Below are positions 18,278 through 26,287 of a DNA stretch of 64,000 nucleotides, piece by piece. The notes under the pieces were generated by a model. The model was given only the letters and a program-made list of their open reading frames with translations, searched no databases and was not told the DNA's origin. Source of the stretch: Aeromicrobium sp. A1-2 (GTDB taxonomy: Bacteria > Actinomycetota > Actinomycetes > Propionibacteriales > Nocardioidaceae); NCBI RefSeq assembly GCF_003443875.1, contig NZ_CP027482.1, forward strand, positions 310,001 through 374,000, written 5' to 3'. Numbering within the stretch: position 1 is the first letter of the stretch; every line of letters starts with the position of its first letter. Made by a program: the position numbers and the translations under genes.

Positions 18278-19117
18278 GGTGCAGCACTTCACGCTGCCAC
18301 CGGACTTCATGTACTCGTCCAGATCGATCGGCACCGGCGTGTAGCCGCGGGTGCGGAGTGCCTCGGCCAGCTCGGCGGCGGCCGCAGGAAGGATGACGTG
18401 GTGGCCGTCGCTGACCGCGTTGAGGCCGAGCACGAGCGCGTCCGACTCCGAGCAGATGATGGCGTCGGGGAACAGATCGCGCAGTGTGCGCTGGCTGTGC
18501 TGGCTGAAGGCTCCGGGGTAGTAGGCGATCTCCGCGGGGGCCGAGCCGTTGCCGTCGTCGAGCACTGCGATCGCGACATCGAGGTGGTAGAACCGGGGGT
18601 CGACCAGCTCGAGCGAGACGACGGGTCGGTCGACGGCGTCGGCTGCCTCGATGTGGGCGGCCAGCGAGGTCCGGAAGCCGGTTCCCGCGAGGATCATCGT
18701 GCCCAGGGCGAGGAAGTCCCCCTCGCCCTCGTTGGTGTGCTCGGGCTCGACCACGGTGACGCCGGACTGGCGCAGCCAGGCGGCGTAGGCCGCGCCCTCG
18801 GCGGCACGCTCGGCGAAGCGGAACTTCGCGCCGTACGCCCGTCCGCCCACCGTCAGCCCGCCGTTGGCCGCAAAGACCATGTCAGGCTGTCCCGGCATCG
18901 GATCGACGACGTCAACACGGTGACCCAGGCTCAGATAGGTGTTGCGGAGGACCTCCCACTGCAACCTGGCGCGCTCCACGTCGACCGGGTTGGTGATGTC
19001 CATCCACGGGTTGATCGCGTAGGTCACCGAGAAGTGGGTCGGTGCGCACATCAGGTAGTGACGGGTTCGCGGCTCGGGGGCGTGGATAGGTGCTGGGCGG
19101 GTGTCGAGAACGGTCAA
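18260..19117 (-). CDS. ddaH: Dimethylargininase/DDAH-like amidinohydrolase
   Basis: This 285-residue protein belongs to the guanidino-group-modifying (amidinotransferase) superfamily. HFSVTYAINPWMDI near the start, the substrate-loop HTNEGEGDFL region and the C-terminal GGSVKCCTMEL with the probable nucleophile Cys278 are all present. DDAH members hydrolyse N-methylated arginines to citrulline, but arginine deiminase or ornithine-related activity cannot be excluded. The start is TTG, seven bases after GGAGG. It is divergent from an Lrp/AsnC regulator, which fits amino-acid-responsive control. Confidence 0.85.
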   Translation of the reverse strand: MTVLDTRPAPIHAPEPRTRHYLMCAPTHFSVTYAINPWMDITNPVDVERARLQWEVLRNTYLSLGHRVDVVDPMPGQPDMVFAANGGLTVGGRAYGAKFRFAERAAEGAAYAAWLRQSGVTVVEPEHTNEGEGDFLALGTMILAGTGFRTSLAAHIEAADAVDRPVVSLELVDPRFYHLDVAIAVLDDGNGSAPAEIAYYPGAFSQHSQRTLRDLFPDAIICSESDALVLGLNAVSDGHHVILPAAAAELAEALRTRGYTPVPIDLDEYMKSGGSVKCCTMELHR

Positions 19118-19210
19118 CGTGATGCCTCCGGGAGGTGATTCGTACGCAATGAATCCATGCTAGATCGGTGCGGATGGGCGCCACGAATCGGAAACTGCCT
19201 ATTGGACGGT

Positions 19211-19251
19211 GTTTTCTTGCATGATTTCGGCTTGTCCAGAGTTTTCTTGCA
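19211..19251 (+). promoter_or_regulatory. Two GTTTTCTTGCA direct repeats between ddaH and the Lrp-type gene
   Basis: GTTTTCTTGCA occurs exactly twice (19211-19221 and 19241-19251), with starts 30 bp apart, close to three helical turns. Lrp/AsnC proteins often bind repeated sites on one DNA face. A -10-like AATACT overlaps the second repeat (19251-19256), six bases before the regulator's ATG, so binding could autorepress. Role is inferred from position. Confidence 0.55.
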
Positions 19252-19262
19252 ATACTTGCCCG

Positions 19263-19730
19263 ATGGACGATCTAGACCGCAAGCTCATCGGCTGCCTGTT
19301 GGAGGACGGTCGCGCCGGCTATGCCGCGATCGGAGACCGGATCGGTCTGTCGGCACCGGCAGTCAAGCGCCGGATGGACCGGCTCCTGGACGATGGAGTG
19401 ATCAGCGGCTTCACCGCAGTGCTGGATCCGGATCTGGTCGGTTGGGCCACGGAGGCTTACGTCGAGGTGCACTGCAAGGGGGCGATCTCCCCCGACGAGC
19501 TACGGGCCGCGTTCAGCCGGGTCCCGGAGGTCCACACCGCGGCGACCGTTTCGGGTGCCGCCGATGCCCTCCTTCACATCGTGGCTCGGGATGTCCGCGA
19601 CCTGGAGCGCGCGCTCGAACGAGTCCGCGACGAGGTCGCCAACGTCGACCACACTTCGACCGCGATCGTCCTGTCCCGGTTGATCGACCGATACGGCCCC
19701 GGGCAGCCGGAGTTCAACCCGCCCGACTGA
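19263..19730 (+). CDS. Lrp/AsnC-family transcriptional regulator
   Basis: This 155-residue regulator has an N-terminal helix-turn-helix (about residues 4-52, AAIGDRIGLSAPAVKRRMDR) and a C-terminal RAM ligand-binding domain. The chosen ATG gives MDDLDRKLIGCLLEDGRAGY, the usual AsnC start; an 18-residue upstream extension is in frame but covers the repeats and looks non-coding. AATACT six bases before the ATG suggests a leaderless transcript. Divergence from the DDAH-like gene suggests it controls that gene in response to an amino acid. Confidence 0.9.
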   Translation: MDDLDRKLIGCLLEDGRAGYAAIGDRIGLSAPAVKRRMDRLLDDGVISGFTAVLDPDLVGWATEAYVEVHCKGAISPDELRAAFSRVPEVHTAATVSGAADALLHIVARDVRDLERALERVRDEVANVDHTSTAIVLSRLIDRYGPGQPEFNPPD

Positions 19731-19794
19731 GGTCACAGGCCCGCGACAGGTCGGGCAGGGCGGAGGCTCAGCCCTGCTCCCTAGCGTGCGGAGC

Positions 19795-20700
19795 ATGCCC
19801 TCGCTCTCATCGCCGTCCCGATCCGAAAGCCGCGCGTCCGCCCTGCGCCGTTGGCCGACGATGGTCGTTGGGTGGGTGCTCTCGATCGTCCTAGGACTGG
19901 CCGTGGTCTGGCCCGCCGAGCAGGCGGCGGCACCTGGGACTGCCATGGTTGCGTCGGTCGCGAGTCCGGCCGACGTCGTCCCAGCGGACGCCACTACGCC
20001 TTCTCTCTCTGGGCTCGACGCGATCGACGCCGACGGAAAGTTCGCGGTCGCGGTGCTCGACATCGACTCGGGGGAGTCGCTGACCTATGGCGAGGAAGCC
20101 TTCGACACCGCGAGCATCGTCAAGGTCGACATTCTCGCGGCGCTGCTCTGGCAGCACCAGCAGGCGGGGACGTCTCTCAGCGCGACGGAGCGCGCGCAGG
20201 CCGCCGCGATGATCCAGTACAGCGACAACGCCTCCGCTACGGCGCTCTTCAACGCCGTCGGCGGCCGGTCGGGTCTGGAGCTGTTCAATGAGTCGATCGG
20301 CCTGGAGGACACCGTGGTCGGCTCAAACGGCAGCTGGGGTCTCACCCAGACGACAGCGACGGATCAGATCCGTCTCCTGCAGGTCGTGTTCGGCGCCGAG
20401 TCGGTGCTGACTGCTGACTCCCAGGCGTACGAGCAGTCGCTGATGTCCGGAGTCGTCCACGAGCAGGTCTTGGGGGTGTCCGCCGCTGCTGACGACCCCG
20501 ACGATGCTGCGCTCAAGGTCGGCTATCTCCAACGATCGGCCACCGGACTCTGGGACGTGACGAGCATCGGTCAGATCAAGGCAGATGGGCGGACCTACCT
20601 CGTGGCGGTGCTGACGGACGGCAGTCCTAGCCTCGAGTCAGGCGTCGATCTGGCCGATCAGGTCGCCCGGGCCGCGGTCTCCGCGCTGACCGCGATTTGA
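19795..20700 (+). CDS. Secreted serine beta-lactamase-fold protein
   Basis: The product (301 residues) has an N-terminal membrane/signal segment (about 20-42) and a class A beta-lactamase-like domain. An SxxK motif (SIVK in FDTASIVKVDIL), an SDN motif (YSDNASA) and KVG in place of KTG are all in order. Such proteins in actinobacteria may be true beta-lactamases or wall-related hydrolases; KVG argues that activity on beta-lactams is uncertain. A GTG nine bases upstream is an alternative start, but TAGCGT lies seven bases before the ATG and fits a leaderless mRNA. It follows the Lrp gene by 64 bases. Confidence 0.8.
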   Translation: MPSLSSPSRSESRASALRRWPTMVVGWVLSIVLGLAVVWPAEQAAAPGTAMVASVASPADVVPADATTPSLSGLDAIDADGKFAVAVLDIDSGESLTYGEEAFDTASIVKVDILAALLWQHQQAGTSLSATERAQAAAMIQYSDNASATALFNAVGGRSGLELFNESIGLEDTVVGSNGSWGLTQTTATDQIRLLQVVFGAESVLTADSQAYEQSLMSGVVHEQVLGVSAAADDPDDAALKVGYLQRSATGLWDVTSIGQIKADGRTYLVAVLTDGSPSLESGVDLADQVARAAVSALTAI

Positions 20701-20726
20701 GTCTGCCGCCCCCGTGGGCGTAGAAT
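20697..20726 (+). promoter_or_regulatory. Strong promoter of the infA-rplQ operon
   Basis: TTGAGT (20697-20702) and TAGAAT (20721-20726) are separated by 18 bp, close to the vegetative sigma consensus. The -35 overlaps the stop of the preceding gene. A start near 20733 gives a leader of about 108 nt before infA. Confidence 0.65.
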
Positions 20727-20840
20727 CGAGAGTCGGCCCTTTCAGGTCCGCATTTCCATGTCCTACTTCCGTTCAGGCGGCAGGGCCGGGGTGCGCCAGG
20801 ACAGGCCAACCGGTCAGACACGCGACACAAAGAAGAGGTT

Positions 20841-21062
20841 ATGGCGAAAAAAGAAGGCGTCATCGAGATGGAAGGCGCCGTAGTAGAGGCACTTCCGAAC
20901 GCGATGTTCCGTGTGGAGCTGGCCAACGGCCACAAGGTTCTCGCGCACATCAGCGGCAAGATGCGTCAGCACTACATCCGTATCCTCCCCGAGGATCGCG
21001 TTGTGGTGGAGCTCTCGCCGTACGACCTCTCCCGCGGTCGCATCGTCTACCGCTACAAGTAA
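20841..21062 (+). CDS. infA: Translation initiation factor IF-1
   Basis: The product is 73 residues ([20 protein letters not shown]), a single S1/OB-fold domain including [22 protein letters not shown]-1 binds the A site of the 30S subunit and helps IF-2 and IF-3. It is the first gene of the alpha operon, with AGAAGAGGTT as the ribosome-binding region. Length is exactly normal. Confidence 0.98.
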   Translation: MAKKEGVIEMEGAVVEALPNAMFRVELANGHKVLAHISGKMRQHYIRILPEDRVVVELSPYDLSRGRIVYRYK

Positions 21063-21102
21063 ACACACGTACACACGTTCAGATCCCAAAGAGAGAATCT
21101 CG

Positions 21103-21216
21103 ATGAAGGTCAACCCGAGCGTGAAGAAGATCTGTGACAAGTGCAAGGTGATTCGTCGCCACGGCCGCGTCATGGTCCTCTGCGAAAACCCGCGTCACAA
21201 GCAACGCCAGGGCTGA
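21103..21216 (+). CDS. rpmJ: 50S ribosomal protein L36, zinc-binding type
   Basis: The product is 37 residues ([20 protein letters not shown]), too short for most gene finders. It has the zinc-binding set CDKC, a later Cys and His ([13 protein letters not shown]). This is the C+ form. It lies 40 bases after infA, with AAAGAGAG upstream as a possible ribosome-binding site, and is followed by a 176-base structured spacer before rpsM. Confidence 0.96.
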   Translation: MKVNPSVKKICDKCKVIRRHGRVMVLCENPRHKQRQG

Positions 21217-21257
21217 ACAGACTTCTTCACCACAGCAACGCGAAACATCTGATCGCT

Positions 21258-21334
21258 CCCGCCACACGCACGACCGTGGCGGGTCACCTCCGGAAGCGTA
21301 GGCCGGAGCCCGACTCAGGATCGTCCAAGATCCT
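21258..21334 (+). promoter_or_regulatory. Three consecutive hairpins in the rpmJ-rpsM spacer
   Basis: CCCGCCAC/GTGGCGGG (21258-21265, 21276-21283), CTCCGG/CCGGAG (21288-21293, 21303-21308) and AGGATC/GATCCT (21317-21322, 21329-21334) form three tidy stems in a 176-base gene-free gap. In other bacteria S4 represses the alpha operon through a structured leader before rpsM. This may be an actinobacterial equivalent, but the fold does not match the E. coli pseudoknot by eye. Confidence 0.45.
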
Positions 21335-21392
21335 GGAGGCAGTTGGGATGCATCAGGTGGCCACACCTCGCAGTACGGAAGGAAATGCCTAG

Positions 21393-21761
21393 ATGGCACG
21401 CCTCATGGGAGTGGATCTCCCGCGCGAGAAGCGCATCGAGATCGCACTCACGTATGTATTCGGGATCGGCCGCACGCGCGCCACCCAGACCCTCGACGCA
21501 ACCGGCATCAGCCCGGACAAGCGCGTCCACGAACTCGATGACGACGACCTCGTCGCGATGCGTGATCACATCGAGGCGAACTACCAGACCGAGGGCGACC
21601 TGCGTCGTACGGTCACGGGTGACATTCGCCGCAAGATGGAGATCGGCAGCTACCAGGGTCGACGTCACCGTGCGCACCTGCCCGTTCGCGGCCAGCGCAC
21701 CAAGACCAATGCGCGTACCCGCAAGGGACCCAAGCGCACCGTCGCCGGAAAGAAGAAGTGA
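21393..21761 (+). CDS. rpsM: 30S ribosomal protein S13
   Basis: This 122-residue protein ([20 protein letters not shown]) has the helix-two-turn-helix region and the basic C-terminal tail [20 protein letters not shown] that contacts the P-site tRNA. S13 forms the B1 bridge to L5. GGAAGGAAATG upstream contains the ribosome-binding site. rpsK follows after six bases. Confidence 0.98.
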   Translation: MARLMGVDLPREKRIEIALTYVFGIGRTRATQTLDATGISPDKRVHELDDDDLVAMRDHIEANYQTEGDLRRTVTGDIRRKMEIGSYQGRRHRAHLPVRGQRTKTNARTRKGPKRTVAGKKK

Positions 21762-21767
21762 TAGCGC

Positions 21768-22163
21768 ATGCCTCCTAAGACAGCTGGCAAGAAGGTTCGC
21801 CGCAAGGAGAAGAAGAACGTCGTTCAGGGCGAAGCCCACATCAAGAGCACGTTCAACAACACCCACGTCACCATCACGGACCCCTCGGGTGCCGTGATCG
21901 CCTGGGCCTCCGGCGGAACCGTCGGATTCAAGGGCTCGCGCAAGTCGACTCCGTTCGCAGCCGGCATGGCTGCCGAGTCGGCCGGTCGTCAGGCGATGGA
22001 GCACGGGATGAAGAAGGTCGACGTCTTCGTGAAGGGCCCCGGTTCGGGCCGCGAGACGGCGATCCGGTCGCTGAGCGGAGTCGGCCTCGAGGTCGGCACC
22101 ATCTCCGACGTGACGCCCAGCCCGCACAACGGCTGCCGTCCTCCCAAGCACCGTCGTCTCTGA
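21768..22163 (+). CDS. rpsK: 30S ribosomal protein S11
   Basis: This 131-residue protein ([20 protein letters not shown]) contains [20 protein letters not shown] and the C-terminal [18 protein letters not shown], both S11 signatures. The DP-S sequence near residue 38 is where isoaspartate is formed in some species. S11 lies in the 30S platform near the Shine-Dalgarno helix. Confidence 0.98.
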   Translation: MPPKTAGKKVRRKEKKNVVQGEAHIKSTFNNTHVTITDPSGAVIAWASGGTVGFKGSRKSTPFAAGMAAESAGRQAMEHGMKKVDVFVKGPGSGRETAIRSLSGVGLEVGTISDVTPSPHNGCRPPKHRRL

Positions 22164-22192
22164 CACCCACACCTTTCTAGGAGTTATCAACC

Positions 22193-22801
22193 ATGGCCCG
22201 TTACACCGGACCTCTCACCAAGAAGTCGCGCCGTCTCGGCATCGACCTCGTCGGTGGTGACGCTGCATTCGAAAAGCGTCCTTACCCTCCCGGCCAGCAC
22301 GGCCGCGCGCGCGTCAAGGAGTCGGAGTACCGCAACCAGCTGCTCGAGAAGCAGAAGGCGCGTTACACCTACGGAGTGCTCGAGAAGCAGTTCCGCAAGT
22401 ACTACGAGCTCGCATCGCGTCGTCCCGGCAAGACCGGTGACAACCTGCTGCAGATCCTCGAGTCGCGCCTCGACAACGTCGTCTACCGTGCCGGGTTCGC
22501 CCGTACGCGTCGGCACGCTCGCCAGCTCGTCAACCACGGTCACTTCGTGGTCAACGGCGTCAAGACCGACATCCCGTCGTTCCAGGTGAGCAAGCACGAC
22601 ATCATCGACGTCAAGACCCGGTCGCTCGAGACCACACCGTTCATCGTGGCGCGCGAGTCCCACGACCGCGACACGGTGCCGGCTTGGCTCGACGCCTCGC
22701 CCGACCGTGGCCGCATCCTCGTCCACAGCCAGCCTGTGCGCGAGCAGATCACGGTGCCGATCAACGAGCAGCTGATCGTGGAGTTCTACTCCAAGATCTG
22801 A
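22193..22801 (+). CDS. rpsD: 30S ribosomal protein S4, zinc-free type
   Basis: This 202-residue protein (MARYTGPLTKKSRRLGIDLV) has a cysteine-free N-terminus, the S4 domain ILESRLDNVVYRAGFARTRR followed by the ARQLVNHGHFVVNG hairpin (about 90-125), and a normal C-terminus. S4 nucleates 16S rRNA folding and in many bacteria represses this operon. TAGGAG upstream is the ribosome-binding site. Confidence 0.98.
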   Translation: MARYTGPLTKKSRRLGIDLVGGDAAFEKRPYPPGQHGRARVKESEYRNQLLEKQKARYTYGVLEKQFRKYYELASRRPGKTGDNLLQILESRLDNVVYRAGFARTRRHARQLVNHGHFVVNGVKTDIPSFQVSKHDIIDVKTRSLETTPFIVARESHDRDTVPAWLDASPDRGRILVHSQPVREQITVPINEQLIVEFYSKI

Positions 22802-22874
22802 CCTGGTCCACTCTCACCACCAAGAAAACATGACCCGGACCTTCAAATAGAGGTTGGTTCGGAAAGGAAGAAAC

Positions 22875-23885
22875 ATGCTCATCGCCCAGCGCCCCGCCCT
22901 GTCCGAAGAGGTCGTCGACGAATTCCGTTCGCGGTTCGTCATCGAGCCTCTGGAGCCCGGCTTCGGCTACACCCTCGGCAACTCGCTGCGTCGTACGCTG
23001 CTGTCGTCGATCCCGGGTGCGGCCGTCACGTCGATCAAGATCGACGGTGTCCTGCACGAGTTCTCGACCGTCCCCGGCGTGACCGAGGACGTCACCGAGA
23101 TCATCCTGAACCTCAAGGAGCTCGTGGTCTCCTCGGAGAACGACGAGCCCGTCGTCATGTACCTCCGCAAGGATGGTGCGGGCGAGGTGACCGCAGCCGA
23201 CATCCAGCCCCCGGCCGGAGTCGAGGTCCACAACCCGGACCTGCACATCGCCACGCTCAACGCCAAGGGCAAGATCGAGATCGAGCTCGTTGTCGAGCGC
23301 GGCCGCGGTTACGTCTCGGCGGTTCAGAACAAGTCCGGCGACGAAGAGATCGGCCGCATGCCGGTCGACTCGATCTACTCGCCGGTCCTGAAGGTGACCT
23401 ACAAGGTCGAGGCAACTCGAGTCGAGCAGCGCACCGACTTCGACAAGCTCGTCATCGACGTCGAGACCAAGAAGTCGATGCTGCCGCGTGACGCGATCGC
23501 GTCGGCCGGTTCCACCCTGGTGGAGCTGTTCGGTCTGGCTCGTGAGCTCAACGTCGAGGCCGAGGGCATCGACATCGGTCCGTCGCCGGTCGACGAGCAG
23601 CTCGCTGCCGACCTGGCTCTGCCGATCGAGGACCTCAACTTCACGGTCCGTTCGTACAACTGCCTCAAGCGCGAGGGCATCCACACCGTGGGTGAGCTCA
23701 TCACGCGCTCGGAGCAGGACCTGCTCGACATTCGCAACTTCGGTTCGAAGTCGATCGACGAGGTCAAGGCCAAGCTCGCCGAGATGGGCCTCGCGCTGAA
23801 GGACAGCCCCGCTGGTTTCGACCCGTCGGCCGTCATCGATGCGTATGACGACGACGCCAGCTTCGCCGAGGACGAGCAGTACTGA
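22875..23885 (+). CDS. rpoA: RNA polymerase alpha subunit
   Basis: The chosen ATG, preceded by GGAAAGGAAG, gives [20 protein letters not shown] and 336 residues. The N-terminal domain (to about 230) includes [20 protein letters not shown] for dimerisation. After a linker, the C-terminal domain has [20 protein letters not shown], which contacts UP elements and activators. A short acidic tail ends the protein. An upstream in-frame TTG was rejected. It is cotranscribed with rpsD and rplQ. Confidence 0.98.
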   Translation: MLIAQRPALSEEVVDEFRSRFVIEPLEPGFGYTLGNSLRRTLLSSIPGAAVTSIKIDGVLHEFSTVPGVTEDVTEIILNLKELVVSSENDEPVVMYLRKDGAGEVTAADIQPPAGVEVHNPDLHIATLNAKGKIEIELVVERGRGYVSAVQNKSGDEEIGRMPVDSIYSPVLKVTYKVEATRVEQRTDFDKLVIDVETKKSMLPRDAIASAGSTLVELFGLARELNVEAEGIDIGPSPVDEQLAADLALPIEDLNFTVRSYNCLKREGIHTVGELITRSEQDLLDIRNFGSKSIDEVKAKLAEMGLALKDSPAGFDPSAVIDAYDDDASFAEDEQY

Positions 23886-23935
23886 GTACTGCCCGACCTT
23901 GACGGCCCAGCCCGATTGATTTTGGAGAATAGACA

Positions 23936-24484
23936 ATGCCCACCCCCACTAAGGGACCTCGCCTCGGCGGCAGCCCAGCGCACCAGCGCCTGATCCTGGC
24001 CAACCTCGCACAGAACCTGTTCGAGCACGGCAAGATCACGACGACCGAAGCCAAGGCTCGCCGTCTGCGTCCGTACGCGGAGTCGCTCATCACGAAGGCC
24101 AAGCTCGACACGGTGGCCAACCGCCGCCTCGTCGTCAAGGTCATCCGCGACAAGAGCATCCTGCACACGCTGTTCACGGAGATCGGGCCCGCCATGGCGA
24201 CCCGTCCCGGCGGCTACACACGCATCACGAAGATTGCGCCGCGCAAGGGCGACAACGCCCCCATGGCCGTCATCGAGATCGTCGAGGCCAAGCAGTTCGG
24301 CGCACAGAACCAGACTCCGAAGAAGGCCAAGGCTGCCAAGCCCGTCGCCGTCGAGGAGAAGCCGGCCGACGATGTCGCGCCCGAGGACGACCTGGGCACC
24401 GACGTGCCCGTCGACGCCACGGACGACGCAGCAGAGGCCGCTGACGCGGTCGAGGCTCCGGCCGTCGAGGACGACGCCAAGTAG
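23936..24484 (+). CDS. rplQ: 50S ribosomal protein L17 with an acidic C-terminal tail
   Basis: Residues 1 to about 120 are standard L17 ([20 protein letters not shown], with [20 protein letters not shown]). The remaining 60 residues form an Ala/Lys linker and then a strongly acidic, Ala-rich tail. E. coli L17 is about 127 residues, so the tail is an actinobacterial feature. Last gene of the alpha operon; a hairpin terminator follows 16 bases after the stop. Confidence 0.97.
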   Translation: MPTPTKGPRLGGSPAHQRLILANLAQNLFEHGKITTTEAKARRLRPYAESLITKAKLDTVANRRLVVKVIRDKSILHTLFTEIGPAMATRPGGYTRITKIAPRKGDNAPMAVIEIVEAKQFGAQNQTPKKAKAAKPVAVEEKPADDVAPEDDLGTDVPVDATDDAAEAADAVEAPAVEDDAK

Positions 24485-24500
24485 AACCCGCACCATCAGG

Positions 24501-24530
24501 AAGGCCCGTCACCGTGAGGTGGCGGGCCTT
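24501..24530 (+). terminator. Terminator of the alpha operon, probably bidirectional
   Basis: AAGGCCCGTCACC, loop GTGA, GGTGGCGGGCCTT make a 13-bp stem with one G-T wobble, beginning and ending in AA/TT. The convergent methyltransferase gene ends 32 bases further on, so the hairpin can serve both strands. Confidence 0.8.
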
Positions 24531-24562
24531 CTGCGTTCTCGGGCGGTCCCCACGTGAGCCGG

Positions 24563-25156
24563 TCAGTGTGAGACAGGTCGCCGGATGTGCAGGATCCGGA
24601 ATCCCTTCTCGCTGGAGAGTCGTTCGGTGGGCCAGCCCTGCTCAACGAGCCACCGCTGGAGGGAGTCGGCGCCGAGGTTCTTGCCGACGATCAGCCGGGC
24701 CGTGCCGTCGGGGGCGAGGCGGGGCAGCCAGCGCAGCAGCAGGGCGTGCAGGGCGTCCTTGCCGATGCGGATCGGTGGGTTGGACCAGATCTCGTCGAAG
24801 GACACGTCGTCGGGCACCGCGTCGGGGAGCGTGGCGTGGACCGTCACGCCCTGCCGTGCGGCGTTCAGCGCAGTCAGCTCGAGGGCGCGCTCGTTGGTGT
24901 CGATGGCCCAGACGACCGAGCCTGTGCCGGCCAGCGCGCAAGCAATCGGGCCCCAGCCGCAGCCGAGGTCAAGAACCACGCCCCCACGCGGCGGTGTGCT
25001 GTTGCGGAGCAGGACGGCGGTGGCCTTGTCGAGGCCATCCGTGGCGAACACGCCGCTGGCGGTCGTGAACGTCATGTCCTGTCCCCAGATGTGGGTCCGG
25101 ATCTCCTGCCGCTTGTCCGGTGTCGCTGGTGTCGCGTCGAAGTAGTGATCAGGCAC
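24563..25156 (-). CDS. Class I SAM methyltransferase, RsmC-like
   Basis: The product is about 197 residues from GTG (VPDHYFDATPATPDKRQEIR). It has the SAM-binding motif VVLDLGCGWGPIACALA and the N6/N2-methyltransferase NPPI motif in EIWSNPPIRIGKDA, as in the small MTS domain of RsmC/RsmD-type rRNA guanine methyltransferases. The substrate is therefore probably rRNA guanine, not proven. A longer form starting at 25204 is possible, but the GTG at 25156 gives the usual family start and lies six bases after GAGGAT. Confidence 0.83.
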   Translation of the reverse strand: MPDHYFDATPATPDKRQEIRTHIWGQDMTFTTASGVFATDGLDKATAVLLRNSTPPRGGVVLDLGCGWGPIACALAGTGSVVWAIDTNERALELTALNAARQGVTVHATLPDAVPDDVSFDEIWSNPPIRIGKDALHALLLRWLPRLAPDGTARLIVGKNLGADSLQRWLVEQGWPTERLSSEKGFRILHIRRPVSH

Positions 25157-25210
25157 GGTGACATCCTCGCAGTTCGCGGCCAGCAGGAGGATTCGCGCGA
25201 GCAACGGTGC

Positions 25211-25333
25211 TCATCGCGGGCGACCGATCAGCTTGCCCGCAACCTTGAGGGAGGGCGTCCGGTAGGAGGTGGACTCCTCGACCTCGGGCAGGGTCATGGC
25301 GTACGCCACGACGTCCTCCCAGCTGGCGGCCAT
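25211..25333 (-). pseudogene. Truncated MmcQ/YjbR-family remnant
   Basis: About 40 residues, MAASWEDVVAYAMTLPEVEE through KVAGKLIGRPR, match the N-terminal part of MmcQ/YjbR (CyaY-like fold) proteins, which are normally near 115-120 residues. The frame ends at TGA exactly where the family would continue with its central strands. No continuation was recognised in the other frames before the methyltransferase gene. It is best read as a deletion remnant. Confidence 0.6.
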
Positions 25334-25415
25334 GCCGAGGATTCTGTCATGCAGGGGGGAGCAGGTCGGGTGGAGTGCCGGGAGAGTGGCCACGGGTCCG
25401 GACTGCGCAGGGCGT

Positions 25416-26213
25416 TCAGGTTCGCAGGGCCCGGTGACTGCGTGACTCGATGTTCCGTGCTGTCAGGGCGGCGCCCTCGGGGTAGGTGACTTCTTCCAGC
25501 ACGAGACCGTGCGGGGGCATGACGTTGACCCGGCTGTCCCGACCCGGGTGGGCGAGCACCTCGACGGCCCACTCCGGCCCGAACCGGTGGTCGCCCGCCG
25601 CGACCAGCACGCCCATCAGGGCGCGCACCATCGAGTGGCAGAAGGCGTCAGCTCGCACCGTGGTGACCAACACGTCGTCGATCCGCACGGTGCTGAGCTC
25701 ACGGAGTGTGCGGACCGTCGTGGCGCCCTCGCGCCGGCGGCAGAAGGGCGCGAAGTCGTGCAGACCCAGCAGGTACTCGGAGGTGGCGTTCATGGCGTCG
25801 ACATCGAGCCGCTTCTGCCAGCGGACGACCGCGTGGCGCACCAGCGGGTCGGGGCCGACGCGGCCGTCGACAATGCGGTACGAGTAGCGGCGTTCGATGG
25901 CGGAGAACCGTGCGTCAAAGCCCTCCGGCGCGGCCGTGACCGACCGGATCTGGATGTCGTCGGGGAGCAGGCGGCGGAGCCTGCGCTCGAGGTAGTAGGG
26001 GGCGATGCCGTCGAGATCGACGTGGGCCACCTGGCCCCGCGCGTGGACCCCCGCGTCGGTGCGCCCGGCCACCGTCAGGGTCGCGGTCTCGGGCAGACGC
26101 AGGATCAGCGCGATAGCGGCCTCGATGTCCCCCTGGACCGTTCGGTGGCCCGGCTGGGCCGCCCACCCCCGGAATCCCGTGCCGTCGTACGAGAGGTCGA
26201 TTCGCAGGCGCAC
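25416..26213 (-). CDS. truA: tRNA pseudouridine(38-40) synthase
   Basis: This 265-residue enzyme isomerises uridines 38-40 in the anticodon stem. The catalytic Asp is in AGRTDAGVHARGQVAHVD, and the N-terminal MRLRIDLSYDGTGFRGWAAQ and C-terminal FCHSMVRALMGVLVAAGDHR motifs are clear. TAATGT lies six bases before the GTG start, consistent with a leaderless mRNA. In many bacteria truA follows rplQ on the same strand; here it is inverted. Confidence 0.95.
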   Translation of the reverse strand: MRLRIDLSYDGTGFRGWAAQPGHRTVQGDIEAAIALILRLPETATLTVAGRTDAGVHARGQVAHVDLDGIAPYYLERRLRRLLPDDIQIRSVTAAPEGFDARFSAIERRYSYRIVDGRVGPDPLVRHAVVRWQKRLDVDAMNATSEYLLGLHDFAPFCRRREGATTVRTLRELSTVRIDDVLVTTVRADAFCHSMVRALMGVLVAAGDHRFGPEWAVEVLAHPGRDSRVNVMPPHGLVLEEVTYPEGAALTARNIESRSHRALRT

Positions 26214-26242
26214 CCCGCAACATTATCGGCTCGGCGGCGGAC

Positions 26243-26280
26243 GACGAAGGCCCCCACCGCAATGGGTGGGGGCCTTCGTC
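26243..26280 (-). terminator. Perfect 16-bp terminator hairpin after gltA
   Basis: GACGAAGGCCCCCACC, loop GCAATG, GGTGGGGGCCTTCGTC form a perfect 16-bp stem eight bases after the gltA stop and just before the truA promoter. It is one of the strongest hairpins in the window and should insulate truA from citrate synthase transcription. Confidence 0.85.
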
Positions 26281-26287
26281 TGGCGAA

